Source of the DNA: Polytrichum commune
Taxonomy: Eukaryota > Streptophyta > Polytrichopsida > Polytrichales > Polytrichaceae
Direction of reading: 5' to 3'
Assembly (NCBI GenBank): GCA_950295325.1
Contig: OX485803.1
Coordinates: 3,844,001-3,908,000, forward strand
Length of the DNA: 64,000 nt
Shown: positions 57,569 to 64,000 of the stretch, in pieces
Layout: every line of letters starts with the position of its first letter
Numbering within the stretch: position 1 is the stretch's first letter
Program-made: the position numbers and the translations under genes
The notes under the pieces: generated by a model
The model's database searches: none
Told to the model about the DNA's origin: nothing
What the model saw: only the letters and a program-made list of their open reading frames with translations

Positions 57569-58275
57569 CAGTAACCTCCCGCTTAAGTACGCACCCGTTT
57601 AAGTACGCATCCCGGTTAAGTACGCATTTTTTGGCAAAATATTTAGGGTTCAAGATTTATTAGTTGAACATGTCGTGAATCGTCATTTGGCGTAAGTTTT
57701 GAAGTTTTTGCGCATTTGGCTTTGAGGCCGACCGCTCGGATCTTGCTCTAAAATGATTCAAACGATTTCTTAAGGCCATCAAATGTTTCCTCTGCTTCTG
57801 CTTGAACTTCAAGGCAGAGCAGCTAATCCTCGATGTCAAGAACATGCTTATAAAGAGAGTCAAAACCCTAGAATATAACTTCGTTTTCTAAACCGACATT
57901 CAGTTCCTGAGTGTTAACATCGCCATCACTAACAATGTACTCTTGGGCTAGAGCCCTTTTACTCGGAGTATTCATTCTGCTAAGCTTCAAGATGATTTCG
58001 CAATGTTGATGCTCATTGAGACGCTTTCCGTTTGGTTTCTTCGACATTGTAGGGAAACACAAGCGATTTGGGAAACCTTAAACCCTAAAGTACACACCTA
58101 CCAGCTATAGCGAAACACAAGCGATAGCGATTTGGGAAACCCTAAATCCTAAAGTACGCACCTACCAACTATAGCGAAACACAAGCAATTTGGGAAATCC
58201 TAAAGTACGCACCTACCAGCTAAGTACGCACAAACTGCGCATGTTCAAGTTGCGTACTTAAGCGGGAGGTTATTG
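57569..58275 (-). mobile_element. pogo-like element P1, copy 1, internally deleted
   Basis: 707 bp, with ends CAGTAACCTCCCGCTTAAG and CTTAAGCGGGAGGTTATTG as inverted repeats of about 25 bp and extra TTAAGTACGCA motifs subterminally. Minus-strand coding remains are an N-terminal piece (58062-57870: KKPNGKRLNEHQHCEIILKL, then SKRALAQEYIVSD, a CENP-B/psq-like HTH) and a C-terminal piece (57863-57660) ending NLRQMTIHDMFN. The DDE centre is missing. The left flank has TA but the right flank does not, and the flanks belong to different repeats, so the insertion context was rearranged. Confidence 0.88.
58040..58225 (+). repeat. About 60-bp tandem repeat inside P1
   Basis: Three units of 'cgaaacacaagcgatttggg' + 'aaaccctaaagtacgcacctaccagctatag' near the transposase-start end of P1. 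Confidence 0.85.
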
Positions 58276-58550
58276 TGCTTGCGATAAATCGTAGAACAAC
58301 GTGCGATAAAAAATAGGGTCCAATATATTCATTGTAAATAAATTTTATAAAAAATGTACATGTAAAATAGGGGATTTTAAAATAATGAAACATGTTTACA
58401 TGTAAAATAATATTACATATAATATTTTCAATCTTTTTACATGTAAAATACCATCACCTTATAATCTTTTCTGCAAGGTAAATAACCCCCCCAATAAATA
58501 GGTCCCGAACGCACGTGTATGCAAAATATAAGAGGGAGTGAAACCCCCGA
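58276..58550. repeat. Dispersed repeat R6, copy 2
   Basis: Shares 'gcgataaaaaatagggtc', 'gttttacatgtaaaat'-like palindromic words and 'gcaaaatataagagggagtg' with 32062-32240 plus 32580-32674, and lacks the intervening 340 bp of that copy. The word ACATGTAAAAT recurs several times inside. Confidence 0.75.
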
Positions 58551-60339
58551 GCACTTGTGTTGTGTTAGCAAATTTGTGATGAAGCATCAACAAAAGTAGG
58601 ATTGAAAATTAGACTTTCTATGGTTTAGTATGGATTGGAAGTGCATGTTTGTTGATTTTCTTAACTAAATACATAGGTCCTCCTCAACGTGTTCATTATT
58701 GAGTGTGGAGTAGTTAATAAAATATGAAGACATAGTTCAATCTCTTTCAAACATGTATCTTTATGGTGTTTGTTCTTTGATCCTCACCTAACCACACACC
58801 AACGAAATATAGGTGTTGATTAAGAAAAGTAGTTGGATAACACCCACATACCTTACACTGATATGTGCAATTAAGGTAAGCATGTCTTAAACATACACTT
58901 TTCTCTTTACACTCACTTCTCAAAGGATATGACACACACAATTAGCACGAGATGGTTAGCAAATCCAAATGGTGCTCATAACCATTGTTTTCATAAACTT
59001 AGAGTATATATTTAAAGATATTGAATGACCATATACGTCCTCTCCCCCCCCCCCCCCAACTATGTAACATGTTCATTAATGCATCTAGATCTCTAGATAC
59101 TCACTAACTACTAAAATATAGGTGTTCGTTTAACATGAGGCAACGAATTAAGCACATCTACCTTGGGTTGACCCACGTTAATGTGTCGATGTTCTACACT
59201 AGCTATTTTAAATAGTTATACCACGTTAACAAAATACATGAGTTTTATTTAAATTGCAATAGTTATATGGATGAACAAACAAAACTACAAGTTTTTGTGA
59301 TTTGGTTTTGACCCGAAGTAATTTGCATGGGTAAAGAGTCAACCTATTTGCAAGGTAAACCTAATTGCACATATCAGCATAGATTAGATATTCCAACTAG
59401 TATACTAACTTAGAAGGAGGAGGGTGAAGGAAGCTTATCTTTCTCACAGCAAGTCCTCTCAATACATTTGCACTAGACTGAGCCTCTTCCTTGTTAAAGT
59501 AAGCTACAACTCCTCAGCAATTTCCACAAACTTAGAGATTCCTGCAGACTCAAGAGGTAAGGAAGGTACTGAAGATGCGTGTTAACCAAATACTTCCTCT
59601 TTATATCTCATTTTTGCCAACAAAGGTGGAATTGGTTGTTTGGACATTATAGAGCATTAACATCTTCACTTGGTTAAAAATTACATTAATAATATTGATA
59701 AAATGTAACATTGAGTACCTCCAAATAGTAAGTGACACTAAATACAAATTCTAGTGTAGTAGTGGAAACGGATTCTTCAACTCTTCTAGGGTCACTAGAA
59801 ATACTCATGCTTTGTCTTTCACGCACTTGCAAGGGTTTGTCTTGGGCAATATGATCTTCATTAGCAAGTGTGTACACATTTCAATCTCACATTGATCACA
59901 CTTGTGGTGATGCAATGAACCCCATCCTATGTGCAACCCCCCGCCCTGGGGAAAATGTTACCAAAAAATTAAAAAATTAAAAAATCTCAAATATTTATTT
60001 AAAAGAGGTTGTAAGAATTCTAATATAAAGCTTTATACTCTTGATATCTTGCCCTCAACCCCCAGTACAGAAAATTATCTTTAAATTTTGTATCGCCTCT
60101 TACTATATATGCACGTAATGCTTTTAAACTTGCATTATTGGGTTCCTCTTTTCAAGTGCTACAAGAGTTCTTTGAACTAAAATGAAATGACACACTTCTC
60201 ATTACATCAATTCGGGGGGTGGACTCTTCATTGAAAACCTAAATGACGTACATGGGTGATTCTAAAATAAAACCCCCTATATACGAGAAAGTCATAGAGA
60301 AAAAACACCTGTGTATGCACTATCAATTGCCCAGAACAT
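58551..60339. other. Intergenic, no gene seen
   Basis: Includes a 14-C run (59044-59057) and a TGACACTAAATA-type hairpin near 59731-59760. Short frames have no motif. Confidence 0.45.
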
Positions 60340-60800
60340 GGACTCATACATTTATAATAAGCTTTTCAATCTAATGTGATAAATGCCTCCACTACATACA
60401 CAAATTATTTATCATGAAATAAATAGGCATGTATTACTTAAACATCCACTTCCACCTTCCAATGAGAAAGTCATTCAACTTTTTTCAATTATATGATATA
60501 ACTCATAATATTTTGATCCTAAATCACTTGCCATTTGGTTATTAAGGTAAATTAGATAAAATCTAGCATATTAATTGTCCCTTTTTCCCCTTAAACCTTA
60601 GGCCACCTTGTGTACATCTACATCCACTTCAAAATATTTAATAGCCTTTTAAATTATACACACTAGAGAAAAACCAATACCTCTCCCCCTTATGAATACT
60701 ATATATGCTAATGTCTCAAATAATACCCCTTTCTACACTCATATTAGTTCATACGTGGTGTAAAAAGTCCACTCCCTAGATGCATCCGATTGCATCATAT
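60340..60800 (+). repeat. Dispersed repeat R1, copy 4
   Basis: Ordered matches to 13490-13976 ('actcatacatttata', 'gtgataaatgcctccacta', 'ccaatgagaaagtcatt') and to 1-400 ('atacctctccc', 'gctaatgtctcaaataatac'). Confidence 0.65.
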
Positions 60801-61029
60801 CTAATTGACACGGCTTTATAGAAATAAATAAAGAAAGAAGTTGTGTACCCGGATTCATAGCCATGTTTTCCGAACTCTCCTAGACGAGTCAGCTTCAAGT
60901 TTACATATGACATGGCTCTAGAAAGAAAGGTAAAAGTCATGTCTAATCAAATAAAAGATAAATTTTGACTTCACACTGCACTTGAATGTTTGTTACTCTG
61001 TATAGGGCCAAATAGATGAGCATTGCATC
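60801..61029. other. Spacer, no gene seen
   Basis: No recognisable feature. Confidence 0.4.
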
Positions 61030-61250
61030 AATGCTCAAGAAGAACCGGCAGTTAGTTGCAGATGAACCAGTTGAGTTCGAGAAATAACCGGTTGAAGTTG
61101 GAGACTTACTTCAGGAGAATTACCGATCATTTTAGAGGAATCTATAGAATATACTTCAAATGAATAAAGCAAAACTAGAAGATGTCAACATGTAACCAGT
61201 TGAATTTAGAATCACTAGGATCTTGACTGACTATGCCCAAAAACGCACTG
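61030..61250 (-). mobile_element. MITE family M1, copy 7 (reverse)
   Basis: M1 interior in reverse ('gttgagttcgagaaataacc' to 'ctatgcccaaaaacg'). Both outer ends are partly degraded. Confidence 0.8.
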
Positions 61251-61756
61251 GATGAGTGGTGGCAGGAACGGTGGAGATCTTACATCGGTCAAATCCGACG
61301 GTCGAGAATGCACAGGCAATGTGGCCTCACCAGAAGCCAGAAGCTGCTTTCATCGCCCATAGACTTCTTCTCGACTACCCAGGTAGTACATTGCGTACTT
61401 AACGCATCCACATTCTACTCTATTTGGAAGACAATAGTTTCAAGGCAAGTGGAAACAACATTAGATTCTTCATCGGGAAGGAATAATTTGCAAGCAAAGG
61501 GTAATGAATTGAGGAAGATGAGCGGTGCTTTGCACCGTTGCATTTGCTATTCACTTGGTGGGTCAGTCAAAGCCATAACAATCCATTTATTGTTGGAAGG
61601 TGCCAAAAACCCTTGCATTGAAGAGGCAAGCTCTCATTCATGCCACAATTCATGTTAGCATTGTCATTCACTACAAGTTGTTGAAACATATACAAAGTTG
61701 TTAGAGAATTTGAAGGTGTATTTTTTTTCATCCAGAGTGCCAATGGTTGGTGAGCA
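61251..61756 (+). other. Region upstream of the Dof-like domain
   Basis: A 141-codon frame (61233-61658) starts inside MITE M1 and has no motif I recognise. A T-rich tract ending in 'catccag' at 61721-61735 could be a splice acceptor for the following segment. Confidence 0.35.
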
Positions 61757-62089
61757 AAAGATGAAGAATGTTGCCATAGAGCCCGACGAGTGGTTAAGAG
61801 TAGACAAACTTGTCCTTGTTGTCAGTCTAATAGGTGCAAGTTGAAGTATTTGAACAATCGCAAATGTGATCAACCTTGCTATTGGTGTCTAGACTGTAAA
61901 ACATTTTATGAGTTGCATGCACTAAAGGGAGCAAGAAGGCCACACCCAGAAGGCTACAAAAAGTGTAAGACCAAGGACTATTCTAACATACTCAAAGTGA
62001 GTTCAAATTTTGGATGTGGACATTACGGTTTCGAGCATTTGCTCCCACTTTTTAGCATAGTGACAAACCAACACCATCTGAATGTTTGA
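61757..62089 (+). pseudogene. Divergent Dof-type zinc finger fragment
   Basis: The frame after a TGA at about 61753 reads ARRVVKSRQTCPCCQSNRCK, then LKYLNNRKCDQPCYWCLDC, then KTFYELHALKGARRP and GYKKCKTK. The cysteine spacing is exactly CX2CX21CX2C. CP-x-C, S, K, Y, NN, QP, the last C-x-x-C and a following aromatic/Gly-Arg-Pro tail are Dof landmarks, but the usual RYWT-GG and NVP-GGG blocks are replaced. Dof proteins bind AAAG-core DNA in the nucleus. There is no ATG in frame before the finger, so an upstream exon was needed or lost. The frame runs about 30 codons past the finger. Divergence and later stops suggest a relic, though a fast-evolving Dof gene is possible. Confidence 0.55.
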
Positions 62090-62104
62090 CATGTGGAAGC
62101 AAGT

Positions 62105-62561
62105 GTCACGTCATCTTGCCAAATCAACATACCCAACAACTAATAAAATATTATCTTGTGATACCATATCAAAGCCTCCTCATCTACTTAGGAGTATTTG
62201 ATTAAAAGCCCACTTCAAAAGACTAGCATCAAGTGAAGAGCCCAACATTTCTTTGAACATGGTAGAGGATCAATGCAATAATAATGACCTTGAGAAGAAG
62301 TTTGAGAATGCTTTCAATTATCAATATTTTCAATTAGGAGATTTTCTTGAAGAGTCACAAAACCTCCCAAATAATGATGAGATTTTGAGCCAACCATTTG
62401 AAGATTTATCCAAAGTCACGGAATATGAATATGCACAACAAAATAATTGTATGGAGAGCACAATAAAAGTTGAAGCCCATAGTGTTATTGACATTAGCAA
62501 CAACATATTGGGAAACATGGAGAGTGTTGAAGATTTCCCTAAAACTATGGACTGGGTGTAA
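62105..62561 (+). pseudogene. Possible downstream part of the Dof-like gene
   Basis: In one frame, KQVSRHLAKSTYPTTNK and SKPPHLLRSI are followed by a TGA, then LKAHFKRLASSEEPNISLNM and a 102-codon acidic, Asn/Glu-rich stretch ending MDWV. The composition (acidic, Asn/Gln-rich, no domain) would suit the C-terminal half of a Dof factor, and it follows the finger by 16 bp, but homology is not demonstrated. It is broken by at least one stop. Confidence 0.3.
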
Positions 62562-63514
62562 CCAAATGATTCTTTGCCAAACATGGAATAATTTCCCAAT
62601 CATGATATTATCAAATTCAATAACTATCCATAATCCATTCAATATTCTAGAGTATGGTAAGGATGTATATAATTTTTGGGACACAAGATAGGCTCACAGT
62701 GATAGATCTATGGATTTCAATAACTGCCAAAATTTATAAATTGGACAATAATGAAGATATATCAAACATTGTAGACAGCCATAACTAAGAAATGTCACTA
62801 AAAATTTATAAGAAAATGAGAATGTACATGACATTGCGTGTATTAACTACACATATTTTTATCATTATACGTTTAAAAAATAATAGCAAGATGACAATCT
62901 AATGACATGTCCCCCTTCATGCCTCAATACCTTCAAATTCCGCACATAATCTTCTCATAGTACTACTATTAAATACTTTGTTGTTGTTTGTTATTCTCAC
63001 AATTGTATTGTGTGTTGATGTATGGAGTGTTGTTGATGATAGTTGCTAAACTTCTTTTTTTCATGAACGGTTTCAAGATTGAAAAAGATAGATGGTTACA
63101 TAATTACATTGTAATGCAAGATTACTTCAACATTTTTAATGTAGGTTCTTAATTGATTTCAATCAATTTTGAAACTATATATGTATATATATACCCAAAG
63201 AAAAATCTTTAATTTCAACCATGCATGTTCACATTTGTTTTTGGGTGAAGTGAATGGCCACTTGGTCAAGGAGGCAAAAAAACCAAAATAGTAGTTGTCA
63301 TATGTTTGTAGCCTAGACAATACAATTATCATGTAGAATCGCCCCCTCCCTTTTTAAGAGCAAGAGTGTTGGTGTGTAGGAATGAGGATTGGTGATGTCA
63401 ATATGCAAAAATGGGGGTTGTGAGTAAGAGTCTAAGAGCAAGCACACTCACCATGCATATGCATTTGCATTTCTAAATCCGCAATGTAGGAGCATGATAG
63501 ATGAAAGTGCTCTA
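62562..63514. other. Intergenic, no gene seen
   Basis: AT-rich; an (AT)n-like run lies at 63177-63195. Confidence 0.45.
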
Positions 63515-64000
63515 CAATAACCTCCCGCTTAAGTACGCACCCGTTTAAGTATGCATCCCGGTTAAGTACGCATTTTTTGGCAAAAAAATTAGGGTTCAAG
63601 ATTTATTAGTTGAACATGTCGTGAATCGTCATTTGGCGTAAGTTTTGAAGTTTTTTTGCGTTTGGCTTTGAGGCCGACAGCTCGAATCTTGCTCTGAAAT
63701 GATTCAAACGACTTCTTAAGGCCATCAAATGTTTCCTCTGCTTTTGCTTGAGCTTCAAGGCAGAGCAGCTAATCCTTGATGTCAAGAACTTGCTTATGAA
63801 GAGAGTCAAAACCCTAGAATATAACTCCATTTTCTAAACCGACATTGAGTTCATGAGTGTCAACATCGCCTTCACTAACGATGTACTCTCGGGCTAGAGC
63901 CCTTTTACTCGGAGTATTCGTTATGCTAAGCTTCAAGATGATTTCGCAACGTTGATGCTCATTGAGACGCTTTCCGTTTGGTTTCTTCAACATTGTAGCG
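63515..64000 (-). mobile_element. pogo-like element P1, copy 2, cut by window end
   Basis: Begins TA|CAATAACCTCCCGCTTAAG, followed by the same subterminal TTAAGTACGCA words. The minus strand carries the same C-terminal piece ending NLRQMTIHDMFN (63830-63606) and, near the window end, KKPNGKRLNEHQ. It shows the same internal deletion joining N- and C-terminal parts as the 57.6-kb copy, with about 93-95% identity by eye. The right end lies beyond the window. Confidence 0.88.

Overview
This window is nuclear DNA of a land plant. It is AT-rich, with intron-containing genes that use GT-AG splice sites. It carries a bHLH subfamily XII (CIB/BEE type) transcription factor, two OEP16 plastid outer-envelope channel genes and a Dof-type zinc finger relic. 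There are no operons, ribosome-binding sites or phage-like genes. The intergenic DNA is old, MITE-rich and scattered with pogo/Tigger, hAT and Tc1-like remnants, with no clear LTR retrotransposon. This suggests a large-genome, possibly non-flowering lineage (lycophyte, fern or gymnosperm), but I cannot name the species.

Layout. 1-3 kb: a dispersed repeat, a clean hAT-type MITE (8-bp target duplication) and a foldback element. 3.1-7.9 kb (+): a complete seven-exon bHLH gene encoding about 715 aa, with a GA-rich, uORF-bearing leader and a 130-bp minisatellite in intron 1. 8.5-30 kb: no intact gene. It holds eight-copy and four-copy MITE families (both continue further right), two Tigger-like elements with decayed transposase 3' ends, tandem duplications of 330-490 bp, and a coding-like fragment near 16.4-16.9 kb. 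31.7-33.2 kb (-): a decayed hAT transposase interrupted by a 622-bp insertion. 34.5-35 kb: a degenerate acidic/His-rich repeat. 40.1-43.1 kb (+): a near full-length hAT transposase whose frame is intact except for several TAA/TAG stops. 45.8-56.0 kb (-): two tandem OEP16 genes, six exons each with identical intron phases (0,1,0,1,0), encoding about 147 and 146 aa. 56.3-56.9 kb: a tandem repeat just upstream of the first OEP16 start. 57.4-58.6 kb: a Tc1-like transposase fragment, a pogo-like element and a dispersed repeat side by side. 61.7-62.6 kb (+): a divergent Dof zinc-finger relic. 63.5 kb to the end: a second copy of the same internally deleted pogo-like element.

The genes do not form a pathway. 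The bHLH factor would act in the nucleus on E/G-box promoters. The OEP16 pair would act in the plastid outer envelope as amino-acid-selective channels of the Tim17/22/23 (PRAT) family. The most informative signals are the OEP16 tandem pair, the shared-deletion pogo family, the Tc1-type fragment (unusual for a plant), the stop-riddled but frame-intact hAT transposase, and the exact CX2CX21CX2C Dof-like motif.
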